The position numbers were made by a program, and so were the translations under genes. A stretch of DNA of 64,000 nt from an uncultured Verrucomicrobia subdivision 3 bacterium (GTDB lineage Bacteria; Verrucomicrobiota; Verrucomicrobiia; Limisphaerales; DASXHY01). Below are positions 36,101-44,669 of this stretch, piece by piece. Positions within the stretch are counted from its first letter, which is position 1. Each line of letters begins with the position of its first letter. The stretch spans positions 12,617-76,616 of the forward strand of contig CALBZA010000026.1 of the NCBI GenBank assembly GCA_937890005.1, written 5' to 3'. The notes below the pieces were generated by a model that worked only from the letters and a program-made list of their open reading frames with translations, did not search any database and was not told the DNA's origin.

Positions 36101-37812
36101 CCGCTGATGGAACCGGCGATTTCGTGACAGTTCAAGGCGCTGTCGATTCACTGCCGGTGGCTGGTGCCTCCCGTCGTACGATCCACATTCGCAACGGTGA
36201 CTATTTCGAAATCGTGAACATTTCTGGCAAGACGAACATCACCCTCCGTGGCGAGAGTCGCACCGGAACAATCATTCGTTACCCGAACAATGCGAACCTT
36301 GCGCCCGGCGGCACCACGCACGCGCGCATGACGTTCAAGGTGAATGCGAATGACATCGCGCTTGAGAACCTCACCATCACCAACAGCACACCCCAGGGCG
36401 GCGGCCAGGCGGAGGCGCTGATGATCTCCAACGGCCGGCGTTGCATCGTGTTCAACTGCGAACTCTACAGCCGTCAGGACACCATTCTGGCCAATATTTC
36501 CGCATCGCAGGCTTACTTCTATCAGACGAAGATCGTTGGCAACTTCGATTACATCTGGGGCGGTGGAAACCTGTACTTCGAAGATTGCGACATCCAGACC
36601 ATCTCCGGTGCGAACAACTTCAACATCACCGCAGCCCGCACCGAGACGTCAGGCGCGCTGAGCGCGACAACTCCGTGGATCAATCCCAACGGCATCACCT
36701 ACTCCGCGAACGGGTTCTCCTTCGTCCGATGTCGCTTCACCTCCGCCCCGGGTGCGTCTGGAATCACACTGGCCGGAAGCAATGGCACTGCGGGCGGACT
36801 TGTTTCATGGGCGTTCTGCAGCTTCGACAGTGCGACCTACACGACACCGTCCATTGCGCTCTCGAACAACTACGTCTTCTGGCAGCACCAGAACACAACG
36901 CTCGCGTCCGCGCCGCTGTCGTTTGCCAACGTTCAGACGATCGGTGTCACGAACAACGATCCACGTCTTCTCGCGGCCACCAATCTGACCACCTGGTTCT
37001 ATGGCTGGACGCCAGCGCTGGCGCCGAACATTCTCACGAATCCCGCAAGCCAGGCCGTCACCGTTGGCGATGAAGCGGTGTTCACCGTCACAGCGACCGG
37101 AATTCCGGAGCCGACCTACCAATGGCTGAAGAATGGAACCAACCTGATTGGCGAAACCGGTTCCACGCTCATCATCCCAAGCGCACAGTCGGATGACGCG
37201 GGTGACTATTCGGTCGAAGTCAGCACACCGGCCGGTTCCGTTACGAGCGCCACCGCCACCCTGACTGTGAATACCTCCGACAACACCGCGCCGGTGTTCT
37301 CCGCTCCGGCTGCGGAAAGCGTGTTCACCATCAATCCCGGCGTTTCGCTTTCAGTCACCAATGTGGCGAGCGATGCGGATCTGCCGGCACAGACGCTCAC
37401 CTTCAGCCTCCTTTCGGCCCCGACCAATGCAGTGTTGAACTCGGAAGGTGTTCTGACCTGGCGTCCGCTGCTCAGCCAGTCCGACACCACCAACGTCATT
37501 ACAATCGTTGTCACGGATGACGGTTCGCCAAACCTGAGCGCGATGAACAGTTATTCGATCGTGGTGAATCCGCTGACGCTGCCGACGCTTGGTTCGATCG
37601 CAAGCAGCAGCGGCGCATTCAGTTTCACAATCGATGGACAGACGGGACCGGATTACGCCGTGCAGGTTTCCACGAACCTGGCGACTGGTGACTGGATCAC
37701 CATCCTGAGCACGAACTCGCCGGCGATGCCGTTCGACTTCACGGACATCGATGTCGATGCCGATGCGCCCGTGAAATTCTACCGCGTGCTTGTCGGACCG
37801 CCGCTGCCTTGA
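33145..37812 (+). CDS. Giant secreted pectinesterase (CE8-like) with Ig-like modules
   Basis: 1555 residues from ATG 33145, which gives a signal peptide (MIQRTPC..., LFFGATLSAALTLAHPAAAA); the frame is open to 32941 but passes through a terminator. Residues 40-570: repetitive, Ser/Thr/Asn-rich beta-helix-like region. Then three Ig-like modules (about 570-840; FQWFKGATLL, LKWYRDGVEIPG, YQWRKNG), a Big_5-like module (about 845-975), the pectinesterase domain (about 985-1270) with AADGTGDFVTVQGAV, IRNGDYFE, GQAEALMI, RQDTILA and FDYIWGG, another Ig-like module (YQWLKNGTNLIG) and a cadherin/putative Ig module. Demethylates pectin outside the cell. The usual LGRPW motif is not evident. Confidence 0.9.
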   Translation: MIQRTPCAGWSRRYSSLFFGATLSAALTLAHPAAAATVIWSGANTNVSYDWSESANWAGDASPGVTDDVKFFDAGAVGTVFSLNNTVDAVFPGTIASLQYGQTNNLHTTYIAEGKTLLVNGSGGIRIGSTGDPGVVKTLTNVITGPGTLRLNNSSASLVLNQGGAANGRAILDMSGLNTFVMTGSRIGIGTTLLPNPGNAAQRLSGILFLARTNEISLSQSASANTYATSAGQAPAIELSHNPGNNAGMLSVLFLGQSNAFFIDSISAGRTKASASAAGVVMFNPAFISENPVAHFRGIGGPSSRVTWWSIGDMCNSASSAQVSVGTNNFTGGTVDAMVDTLSLARDTSSSHSATATIFGVLTFNAGTINANTIFAGNQSLGPIGSITPLSGIINVNGDATLIVNSNLVLGHTTQNSVAATQTVGTVIATGGSIFANQIRVGAASANNSIRLTNATLIVTNTLSTNASGLATFIASDSTIGLSVQANGSASALVRTLTTAGSANLIRLGSTPVLFNSYPQQIPLIKFTTWNGENNFALDTLPEWAVGATLVSNGANSSLDLLFPSDPRPVITTQPLNFAGGPGSTASFTVEIDPNSVQPLSFQWFKGATLLNDGASGNGSTYAGTTTDTLTINNAQVADSGDYFVIVSNAYGSATNSPGAVLTISDGEIAPSVTGPASQTVIEGNDATFSASVSGLPVPTLKWYRDGVEIPGATTSTYTLTDVNYLADNGAVFSIVASNSAGVVSNSAALTVIVPPAISQQPADLIVTNSQSASFTVVASGVPDLSYQWRKNGNPIPNATNATLSFASAAPSDMGVYSVVITNAAGTLTSSNATLTVNSVMSVVSVNPALNATDVRYDTPLKITFSRQPVLRNAGRIRIFDLANPSTPVDTIDLTLNNGSGAQAHSLFPGDAQSFNYYPVIISGNTATIYPHGNVMTSNKTYYVTIDNGVFADTTGAYFAGITNSSDWQFSTKPTGPVDPQNPVVAADGTGDFVTVQGAVDSLPVAGASRRTIHIRNGDYFEIVNISGKTNITLRGESRTGTIIRYPNNANLAPGGTTHARMTFKVNANDIALENLTITNSTPQGGGQAEALMISNGRRCIVFNCELYSRQDTILANISASQAYFYQTKIVGNFDYIWGGGNLYFEDCDIQTISGANNFNITAARTETSGALSATTPWINPNGITYSANGFSFVRCRFTSAPGASGITLAGSNGTAGGLVSWAFCSFDSATYTTPSIALSNNYVFWQHQNTTLASAPLSFANVQTIGVTNNDPRLLAATNLTTWFYGWTPALAPNILTNPASQAVTVGDEAVFTVTATGIPEPTYQWLKNGTNLIGETGSTLIIPSAQSDDAGDYSVEVSTPAGSVTSATATLTVNTSDNTAPVFSAPAAESVFTINPGVSLSVTNVASDADLPAQTLTFSLLSAPTNAVLNSEGVLTWRPLLSQSDTTNVITIVVTDDGSPNLSAMNSYSIVVNPLTLPTLGSIASSSGAFSFTIDGQTGPDYAVQVSTNLATGDWITILSTNSPAMPFDFTDIDVDADAPVKFYRVLVGPPLP

Positions 37813-37836
37813 TTGTTCCGAACCTTGAATACAAAA

Positions 37837-37868
37837 CCCCGGCTCACGCGATATGAGCCGGGGTTTTT
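37837..37868. terminator. Bidirectional terminator between convergent giant genes
   Basis: CCCCGGCTCA (37837-37846), 7-nt loop, TGAGCCGGGG (37854-37863), TTTTT on the right and AAAA on the left. Ten-bp perfect stem serving both the pectinesterase (+) and the PFOR gene (-). Confidence 0.92.
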
Positions 37869-37892
37869 CTTTGGCTGAATTCGTTCGAATTC

Positions 37893-40800
37893 CTACTTCA
37901 CAGCCGCAAGTTCAGCATTGAACAGCTCGCGCGTTTTGGCCTGAAGTTCGGCCAGCTGGATTTCGCCCTTGTCCAGCTTCGCCAGCAGCGATTTCTGCGC
38001 GAAATAATCCTTGTTCACCACGCCCGCCTTGCTCTGAAGCATGCGCCACGATTTGCGGCGTTCAACCGCGAACAACACCATCTGGCGCGACACCGCGAAG
38101 TATTTCATCTTCCCGTTAATCTCCGCCTTGATGTAAACGCCGAAGTTCGGGACGTAGCTGCGATGTGACGGATTGAACACGCGACGATTGATCACGTCGT
38201 CCTGCGTGATGAAGACCAGCATGTCGTCGAGATGAATCATCTCGGAGATGTCCTCCTCCTTGATCGCCTTGATGTGCTTGCGGAAGCGCGCCTCGGTCAA
38301 CGCCCAGTGCGCCACCGTGTAATTGTATTCCTCGCCAGTGCTTGCATACTTGGTCCGCCACCAGTCGCGTTCCATGGAAGGATTGCCCTTGAGATCGAAC
38401 GCTTCCTGCGAGGTTTCGCCGCGGCGCGGATTGAACACGAACTCGGGCATGCCGCGCGCGTCGCGAACGAGCTTCGCCTGATCGGCGCTCATGTTGTCGG
38501 GAACGCCATGTTCCGGCTGGCAGGTGGTGTAGCACTGGAAGAACGCCGTGCCGCGATATTCGAGTCCGTCGAGCATCGCTTTGTAGAGCTTCGCGGCATT
38601 CGCCATCGAAACCTGCGCCACGAACGGCGAACCGTGACCGCTCGTGAATGCCTCGGCCACATTCTTCTTCTCGATCAACTTGCCCTGCGATGCGACGCCG
38701 AACTGGTTCATGTCGTATCCGCCGAGCATGGTCGAACTGTCGGAGTTCTGGCCGCCGGTGTTCGAATAAACCTGCGTGTCGAGCATCAGCATCTTCACGT
38801 TCGGGCGATTCTGCAAGATCACCTTGGAAACGTTCTGGAAACCGATGTCGCCCAGCGCGCCGTCACCGCCGACCACCCAGACCTTCGGCAACTCGCGAAT
38901 TTCCTGATCGGTCATGAGTGCGTCATCGAGGTGCGTGAGGGTGAAATAACCCGCCTCGGTCATCACATCGTCATCCTGATCCAGCAGCGCGTCGCACAAC
39001 CGCTCCGGCACCACCGAACGCCGGGCGTGATTCAGCATCAGCGATTCTCCGAGCAACCAGCTGATCGTCGCACCGTCCTGGAACAGCGAGTTCATCCACG
39101 GATACGGATGCGGATTCGATGGCGGCGTGGAACCATAAACGGTGTTACAACCGGTGCTCGCCCCCATGAACATCACGCTCATGCCGTTGGCGTGCCGGCC
39201 ATCCACAGCCTGCAGGTCGCGATGATTGAATGCATCCTGACGCATCACCGCGGCGATGCCCTTCACGATCTGTTCGTCCGTGATAACGCCATGCTTTGAT
39301 TCGTAGGCAGCGATTCGTTTCGTGGTGTCGGCGTCGTTCTCGCCGCCGAGCTGCATGACGGTGTGAAGCACCGCGCGGCGGAAGAGCTGGTATTCCTTCT
39401 CATCGCGCTGCTTCAACGCCTGAAGCTTCGCAACACCTTCGTTCTCCAGCTTCGTCGCCTTGCCGCGGAGGCGATCGGCCTTTCGATGATAGATCGGCCG
39501 CATGTAGGCCTCGGTGACTGAAGCCAGCGCGCGGAGAATGCTCTTCTCGCCACAGCCGGCACACGCGCCGTCACCACTGACCAGCGCCTCGTAATTCCGG
39601 CGAACCATCAGGTGATTGCGCAGAGCCGCTTCGCGCGAATTCGCAGCGTCAGCATCATTGTAAAGGCCAAGGAACTTCTGCGGCGTGTCCGGCAGCAGCC
39701 GCGAGAAAATCTGCGCCGTGGTGAGATGCGAATTCAGATCCTCGGTTTCAGCCGTCATGCGCAACGCATCGTGATCGCCGCACACCTGCACGCATTCGCC
39801 ACAGCCTTTGCAAAGATCGGAGACGTAGATCGAGAACAGGCCGCCGGCACCGGGCGTTTTCTGTTCGAGCGAACGGAAGATTGCCGGAACATTCGAGTAG
39901 GCGAGCGGCAGCTTGTCGATGATGCCGGTGAACTCGGCCTTGGTCTTTTCGCTGATGTTCGAAAGCTTGCCGACTTCCTCACGAATGATGTCCTTGAACG
40001 GCAGCTTGGCGCGCGTCTTCACCGCCTCGTTCATCTTCACCCGCGCGCGTTCCTCCACGCCTTTCAGCTCGGCAATCAGTTTCGGACGTTCAACGGGGTC
40101 GGTGACGTAATAATGGGCCGCCGTCTTCAGCACGGTTGAAACTTCCTGCGCCATGTTGGGCAACGCGGTGTCCGGGCAGGCCGTGATGCACTCCATGCAT
40201 TGCGTGCAGTTCTCGGCGATATAAACCGGCGTCTCGCGACGGGCGACGTACTTCGATTGCGTCGCACCACTGCCTGCCCCCATCACGCCAAGCGATGCCA
40301 GCGCACCAGCCGGCTGGTGGTAGCCCAGTCCACTGCGGAACTCGGAATCGAACTTTCCAAGTGTCTGAAATGCGTAACGGGGCGTCTGTTCCGCGGGCGT
40401 TGGAAGACCGCCACCACAGGCGGAGCCGCATCCAGCGGTGGGAATCAACGGCACGCCGCCCACCGGTTTGATTGGCGGATTGCGCATCGACGAACGATCG
40501 GGATCGCTGAACTCGCCATACTTGATTTCCTGGCAGCGCGAGAATCCCTGCTCCATCACCGTCATGTTCGACGCCACCACATCTTCGCCGAATCGTCCGA
40601 ACTTCTTTTGATACTGTTTCTTCACCGTCGCGAGAAATGTCTCGTCGGAGATGCCGTTGTTCTTCAAAAACGGCGACACGCGGAAGAACGCGCCGAGGAA
40701 CGAATTGCCCTGCATGCGGAGCTGCAACTCGGCCTTGCTGGTGGCTTTCTTCGCGATGTCGAATCCGGGCAGGATGTAAACGCGAATATTGTTTTCGGTG

Positions 40801-42641
40801 ACGAACTTCCTGTGCTGCGCCGGAATGCGCTGCCACGCGGTTTCGGGCGTCTCACTCGATTCCCAGACGAGACAGCCGCCCTTCTTGATGCCTTCCAGCG
40901 GATTCGTGTGCGTGAATGCCTTTGGATCGCAGCAGAGCACGACATCGACGTGATTCAACTCGCAGTTCACCTTGATGCGTTCGGGAGCGACGGTGAGATA
41001 ATAATTCGTCGGCGCACCCTTCTTTTCCGATCCGTATTTCGGGTTCGCCATCACGAACAGCTTCTCCTTGAGGCGTCCGTCCGCGTCGTATTCCGGATTC
41101 TGGTGCGAAATCAATTCGCCGAATTCGCCAATGATCTCGCCGAGGTTTTTACCGGTCGTGATCATTCCCCACCCGCCGATCGAGTGAAAGCGAACCGCAA
41201 TCGACTTGTCCGGCAGCAACGACGGCGTGTCTTTTGAAATCACCGCGTAAGGATGATCGATGCCGAGCGTGAAATAAGTTTCGCCGTCCGTCGAGCCTTT
41301 GCCGTCCTTGCGACGCGTCTGACCGGTCACAAACTCGTAAGCGCCCAGAATGTGTTCCGGCCGGAAATCGCGCGAGCCGATGCCATACGAACCTCTGAAC
41401 AGGCGCGGCGTTTCTTCCGGCTTCAATCCCGGCAAGGTTCCGCCAAACTTCACAACCTCATTCGCCTTGCCCAGCGCCACACGAATATCGCGCGCGAGCG
41501 GATTGTCGCCCGCGAGACCTTCGTCCGTGCGTTCGAGAATGATGACATTCTTCTTGCCGCGCAGGGCATTGATCACGGCTGCTTCAGGGAACGGACGGAT
41601 CACATTGATGTGAATCGAGCCCACCTTTGCGTTGCGCTGGTCGCGCAGGTAATCGCATGCGGCCTCGATGTTGTCCGCCGCGCAACCAAGCGACACAAAC
41701 ACCGTGTCGGCATCGTCGCACTTGTATTGGATGAGCAGGCCGTAACGACGTCCGGTGAGCTTTCCGAACTCTTCATACGCCGCTTCAAGCATCGGCAGGA
41801 TGTGCTCGTTGAAATTGTTCCGGCGAGCGACCACGCCGTTCATGTGATGTTCCTGGTTCTGCACCGGGCCGAGAAGAACCGGATTTTTCAGGTCCATCAT
41901 TTCAGGCACACGCCGGCGTTTCGGTCCGAACAACTCGCGCTGGGCGGGCGTCGGGCAGTCGATTATGTCATCGACCGCGCCGAGAAATTCCCGGAGCAAC
42001 TCCGCTTCAGGCGCGAAGTAGGTCCGTTCGGAATGGGTGGTGAGCATGCCGTCCTGAATGTTCATTCCCGGGTTGAGCGACAGCTCGTTCACCTTGCGGA
42101 GAATGATGGCCTGGTCGGCCGCCTGTTGTGCGTCCTTGCCCATCAACATCGTCCAGCCGGTGTCGAGCGCGGCATAGAAGTCGTCATGTCCGCAATGAAC
42201 GTTCAACGCATGTTTCGTGAGCGCACGCGCACCGACTTCGAGCACCATCGTGGAGAGCTTGCCCGGCGCATGATAATACTGCTCCATCGCGTAAACGATT
42301 CCCTGTCCGGAGGTGAAGTTCACTGTGCGCTTGCCGCTGACCGCGAATGCCGTCGCGCCGCCCTGGGCTGCGTGTTCACCTTCCGTTTCGACCGCGATCT
42401 TCGACTGCCCCCAGACATTCAGCTCACCCTGCGCGTAGGAACCCTGGTAGAGTTCGCCGCCTTCCGTCGAGGGTGTGATCGGATAAAACACGCCGCCTTC
42501 GGTGATGCGGGTTTCCACATGCTGGGCAACCAGTTGGTTGCCGTTGCAGGTGACGCGGACGCCGGGGTATTTGGGCGCACCGCTGCCGTTGTGATGCGAC
42601 GTGTGAGGGATGCCTGATGGCGTGGAAGTAGGCTGATTCAT
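37893..42641 (-). CDS. nifJ: Pyruvate:ferredoxin (flavodoxin) oxidoreductase, extended form
   Basis: 1582 residues; typical single-chain PFORs have about 1170-1230. Order: domain I/pyrimidine-binding (YPITPSTEGGELYQ, FTSGQGIVYAMEQYYH), domain II (near 330-430), gamma domain (AVRFHSIGGWGMITTGKNL), two [4Fe-4S] motifs CTQCMECITACPD near 810 and CKGCGECVQVC near 943, and the TPP domain (GACAGCGEKS; GGDGALGDIGFQN; QVYSNTGGQNS). About 130 residues separate the two cluster motifs, and about 110 charged helical residues sit within the TPP domain, accounting for part of the excess. Oxidises pyruvate to acetyl-CoA and CO2, reducing ferredoxin. Single gene with its own promoter candidate. Confidence 0.95.
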   Translation of the reverse strand: MNQPTSTPSGIPHTSHHNGSGAPKYPGVRVTCNGNQLVAQHVETRITEGGVFYPITPSTEGGELYQGSYAQGELNVWGQSKIAVETEGEHAAQGGATAFAVSGKRTVNFTSGQGIVYAMEQYYHAPGKLSTMVLEVGARALTKHALNVHCGHDDFYAALDTGWTMLMGKDAQQAADQAIILRKVNELSLNPGMNIQDGMLTTHSERTYFAPEAELLREFLGAVDDIIDCPTPAQRELFGPKRRRVPEMMDLKNPVLLGPVQNQEHHMNGVVARRNNFNEHILPMLEAAYEEFGKLTGRRYGLLIQYKCDDADTVFVSLGCAADNIEAACDYLRDQRNAKVGSIHINVIRPFPEAAVINALRGKKNVIILERTDEGLAGDNPLARDIRVALGKANEVVKFGGTLPGLKPEETPRLFRGSYGIGSRDFRPEHILGAYEFVTGQTRRKDGKGSTDGETYFTLGIDHPYAVISKDTPSLLPDKSIAVRFHSIGGWGMITTGKNLGEIIGEFGELISHQNPEYDADGRLKEKLFVMANPKYGSEKKGAPTNYYLTVAPERIKVNCELNHVDVVLCCDPKAFTHTNPLEGIKKGGCLVWESSETPETAWQRIPAQHRKFVTENNIRVYILPGFDIAKKATSKAELQLRMQGNSFLGAFFRVSPFLKNNGISDETFLATVKKQYQKKFGRFGEDVVASNMTVMEQGFSRCQEIKYGEFSDPDRSSMRNPPIKPVGGVPLIPTAGCGSACGGGLPTPAEQTPRYAFQTLGKFDSEFRSGLGYHQPAGALASLGVMGAGSGATQSKYVARRETPVYIAENCTQCMECITACPDTALPNMAQEVSTVLKTAAHYYVTDPVERPKLIAELKGVEERARVKMNEAVKTRAKLPFKDIIREEVGKLSNISEKTKAEFTGIIDKLPLAYSNVPAIFRSLEQKTPGAGGLFSIYVSDLCKGCGECVQVCGDHDALRMTAETEDLNSHLTTAQIFSRLLPDTPQKFLGLYNDADAANSREAALRNHLMVRRNYEALVSGDGACAGCGEKSILRALASVTEAYMRPIYHRKADRLRGKATKLENEGVAKLQALKQRDEKEYQLFRRAVLHTVMQLGGENDADTTKRIAAYESKHGVITDEQIVKGIAAVMRQDAFNHRDLQAVDGRHANGMSVMFMGASTGCNTVYGSTPPSNPHPYPWMNSLFQDGATISWLLGESLMLNHARRSVVPERLCDALLDQDDDVMTEAGYFTLTHLDDALMTDQEIRELPKVWVVGGDGALGDIGFQNVSKVILQNRPNVKMLMLDTQVYSNTGGQNSDSSTMLGGYDMNQFGVASQGKLIEKKNVAEAFTSGHGSPFVAQVSMANAAKLYKAMLDGLEYRGTAFFQCYTTCQPEHGVPDNMSADQAKLVRDARGMPEFVFNPRRGETSQEAFDLKGNPSMERDWWRTKYASTGEEYNYTVAHWALTEARFRKHIKAIKEEDISEMIHLDDMLVFITQDDVINRRVFNPSHRSYVPNFGVYIKAEINGKMKYFAVSRQMVLFAVERRKSWRMLQSKAGVVNKDYFAQKSLLAKLDKGEIQLAELQAKTRELFNAELAAVK

Positions 42642-42721
42642 ATTTAATCCAAGTTAAATTGAATCGACCCGGCACGTTCCAACTCACAAGGAGTTCCGGG
42701 CCGAATGCTGAGCGTGGGCAG

Positions 42722-42750
42722 AGCATAAGCCCCGACATGGATGGTGACAA
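42722..42750 (-). promoter_or_regulatory. Sigma-70-type promoter candidate for the PFOR gene
   Basis: On the minus strand: TTGTCA (42750-42745), 17-bp spacer, TATGCT (42727-42722). It would leave a roughly 70-nt untranslated leader before the ATG at 42641. The 356-bp region 42642-42997 to the next gene shows no other feature I can support. Confidence 0.45.
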
Positions 42751-42997
42751 AAGGAAAAATCCGGAATTGCATCACCCGGTCTCATACGGGTCTTCGTCTT
42801 CAGGAGAAAAGTTGTGAAGCAAGAACGAGACTGGCGACCGGGAAAAAACGAGTTTGGGCATCAAAAGATCACTCCACATTTTCAAGCGAATAATTTTCCG
42901 TCCGAAAGTTTTACTTCTGGCAAACCTGTTCAAGCCCATGCACGGTAAAGCGTGCCGCGGACCGGACATTTTTTTCGCGGGCAAAGTGCAGTTGATC

Positions 42998-43642
42998 ATG
43001 TTGAAGCAGTTGTTACCTGAGCAGGGCGAGCCCGCCGATTGGCTGGGCAGCTGGCATCCGCTCGCCGAGCAGTTGGGCTCGACGAACGGTCTTGCTGCGC
43101 TCAAGGAGGTCTCGCTTTCGATGCAGGTGCCGATTGTCGATGATCTCCAGTCGCTCCGGCGTTTTCTCGAAAGTTATCTGCTCCAGATTCTCCTGCCTCA
43201 CGAACTGCCGGCCATTCAACGCGCATTCGATCACACGGCGCGCCATGAAGTTCGCGAGCTGTTTGAATTCGATCGTCAGCTCGCCGACGAGCCGGTGCTG
43301 AAGGCCTTTGCCGAAGCGAGCCGCCGTGTCGGACAGACGGAACTGCTCAAGCTGCGCCCGCTCCGAGACGAGCGGATCATCCGCCGATATCTCGAAGCCG
43401 TGGATAAAAAGGAGGCCAATGCGTGGCACACGTTGGTGTATGGCCTGACGCTGGCTCTCTATTCCATGCCGCTGCGACAGGGACTTCTGGGCTACGGTTA
43501 TCAGACCACCCGAGGTTTCATTTACGCCGCGGCCCGTCCGCTTCAACTTTCCGAACTTCAATGCCGCAACCTTCTCGATGAACTCTGCGGCAACCTGCCG
43601 AAAACGGTCGAAGCTCTGATCGCCCAACGCGTCGCAGCGTGA
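42998..43642 (+). CDS. UreF-like protein, orphan
   Basis: 214 residues from ATG 42998; the frame is open to 42854 but the added N-terminus is basic and unlike the family. All-helical. Order of features resembles UreF: an N-terminal segment with GSWHPLAEQLGSTNGLAALKE at the place of the family's 'GGFSHSxGLE', a long helix LLPHELPAIQRAFDHTA, the 'AFAEASRRVGQTELLKL' segment (UreF: R-E-x-S-x-x-x-G), and 'LLGYGYQTTRGFIYAAARPLQL' (UreF: the Y-x-x-x-x-G-x-x-x-A-x-x-R-x-x-P-L-G segment). No urease or other ure gene is present in the window. Remote match; function unknown. Confidence 0.5.
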   Translation: MLKQLLPEQGEPADWLGSWHPLAEQLGSTNGLAALKEVSLSMQVPIVDDLQSLRRFLESYLLQILLPHELPAIQRAFDHTARHEVRELFEFDRQLADEPVLKAFAEASRRVGQTELLKLRPLRDERIIRRYLEAVDKKEANAWHTLVYGLTLALYSMPLRQGLLGYGYQTTRGFIYAAARPLQLSELQCRNLLDELCGNLPKTVEALIAQRVAA

Positions 43643-43682
43643 CGAGGGCTCGATCACACAATTAACCGTTCGATTTTCCATC

Positions 43683-43718
43683 CCAACTTTGAGCGGAAAT
43701 TAAAGTTGGAAGTCTATT
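43683..43718 (+). promoter_or_regulatory. Promoter with inverted repeat upstream of the AIM24-family gene
   Basis: Inverted repeat CCAACTTT (43683-43690) / AAAGTTGG (43702-43709) with an 11-nt centre. A promoter candidate overlaps it: TTGAGC (43689-43694), 18-bp spacer, TCTATT (43713-43718). The repeat flanks the -35, an arrangement expected for an operator. Confidence 0.35.
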
Positions 43719-43757
43719 CCTGAACGTCCAGATTCACACAAAACCGAAAGGACCCTT

Positions 43758-44558
43758 ATGCCACCAATGCACGAAATCGATTACAAGATCTACGGCAACG
43801 AAATGCAGTTCGTTGAAATTGAACTCGACCCAATGGAAGCTGCGGTTGCTGAAGCCGGCGCCATGATGTTCATGGACGATGGCATCCAGATGGAAACCAT
43901 TTTCGGCGACGGATCGCAGAAGAACACCGGCTTCCTCGGATCGGTTCTCGGCGCCGGCAAACGCCTGCTCACAGGTGAATCGCTGTTCATGACCGTTTTC
44001 CAGAACCGCGGCAACGACAAGCGTCGCGTCGCGTTCGGTGCTCCCTATCCGGGAAAGATCATTCCGCTTCACCTCGGCGATCTCGGCGGTGAAGTGCTCG
44101 CACAAAAGGATTCGTTCCTGTGCGCAGCGAAAGGTGTGAGCGTCGGAATCGCCTTCACGAAAAAATTCGGCGCCGGCCTGTTCGGCGGTGAAGGTTTCAT
44201 CCTCCAGCGCCTTCAGGGTGACGGACTCGCTTTCATTCACGCGGGCGGCACCATTTACGAACGCGACCTCGGCATGGGCGAAATGCTGCGCGTGGACACC
44301 GGCTGTATCGTCGGATTCCAGCCCACCGTCGATTACGACATCCAGATGGTCGGCGGAATCAAGACCGCGTTCTTCGGCGGCGAAGGTCTCTTCTTCGCAA
44401 CGTTGCGTGGACCAGGACGCATCTGGCTGCAATCGCTGCCACTCAGCCGACTTGCCGGCCGCATCACGGCCGCATCGCCGCAAACCGGACGCGGCGGACG
44501 CGGCGAAGGCTCGATTCTTGGCGGCCTCGGCGGCTTGCTGGATGGCGACAACGACTGA
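43758..44558 (+). CDS. AIM24 / TIGR00266-family protein
   Basis: 266 residues; AAAGGAC lies just upstream of the ATG. Two-fold beta-sandwich family with a Gly-rich sequence: EIELDPMEAAVAEAGAMMFMDDGIQ, LTGESLFMTVFQNRG, GEVLAQKDSFLCAAKGVSV, GGEGFILQRLQGDGLAFIHAGG, YERDLGMGEMLRVDTGCIVGFQ, and PLSRLAGRI near the end, followed by a Gly/Arg-rich tail. All typical of bacterial AIM24 homologues. The cellular role is not established. Single-gene unit closed by a terminator. Confidence 0.93.
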   Translation: MPPMHEIDYKIYGNEMQFVEIELDPMEAAVAEAGAMMFMDDGIQMETIFGDGSQKNTGFLGSVLGAGKRLLTGESLFMTVFQNRGNDKRRVAFGAPYPGKIIPLHLGDLGGEVLAQKDSFLCAAKGVSVGIAFTKKFGAGLFGGEGFILQRLQGDGLAFIHAGGTIYERDLGMGEMLRVDTGCIVGFQPTVDYDIQMVGGIKTAFFGGEGLFFATLRGPGRIWLQSLPLSRLAGRITAASPQTGRGGRGEGSILGGLGGLLDGDND

Positions 44559-44586
44559 TTCCGCATCACGGCACCTTTGAATCATG

Positions 44587-44618
44587 GGCCGCGCTCGATC
44601 AGCGCGGCCTTCTTTTTT
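44587..44618 (+). terminator. Rho-independent terminator
   Basis: GGCCGCGCT (44587-44595), 5-nt loop, AGCGCGGCC (44601-44609), then TTCTTTTTT. Perfect 9-bp stem. Confidence 0.9.
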
Positions 44619-44669
44619 GCGCCAGCTGCTTTCCTTGCCGGTCATTTTTCGTGCTGCTAGCTTCCGCGC

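Noticed and set aside
34903..36135. 410-residue minus-strand ORF opposite the pectinesterase
   Set aside because: Shadow frame within a repetitive beta-rich protein; no recognisable domain.
41253..42617. 454-residue plus-strand ORF opposite the PFOR gene
   Set aside because: Antisense to well-conserved PFOR domain I and II sequence; no motif of its own.
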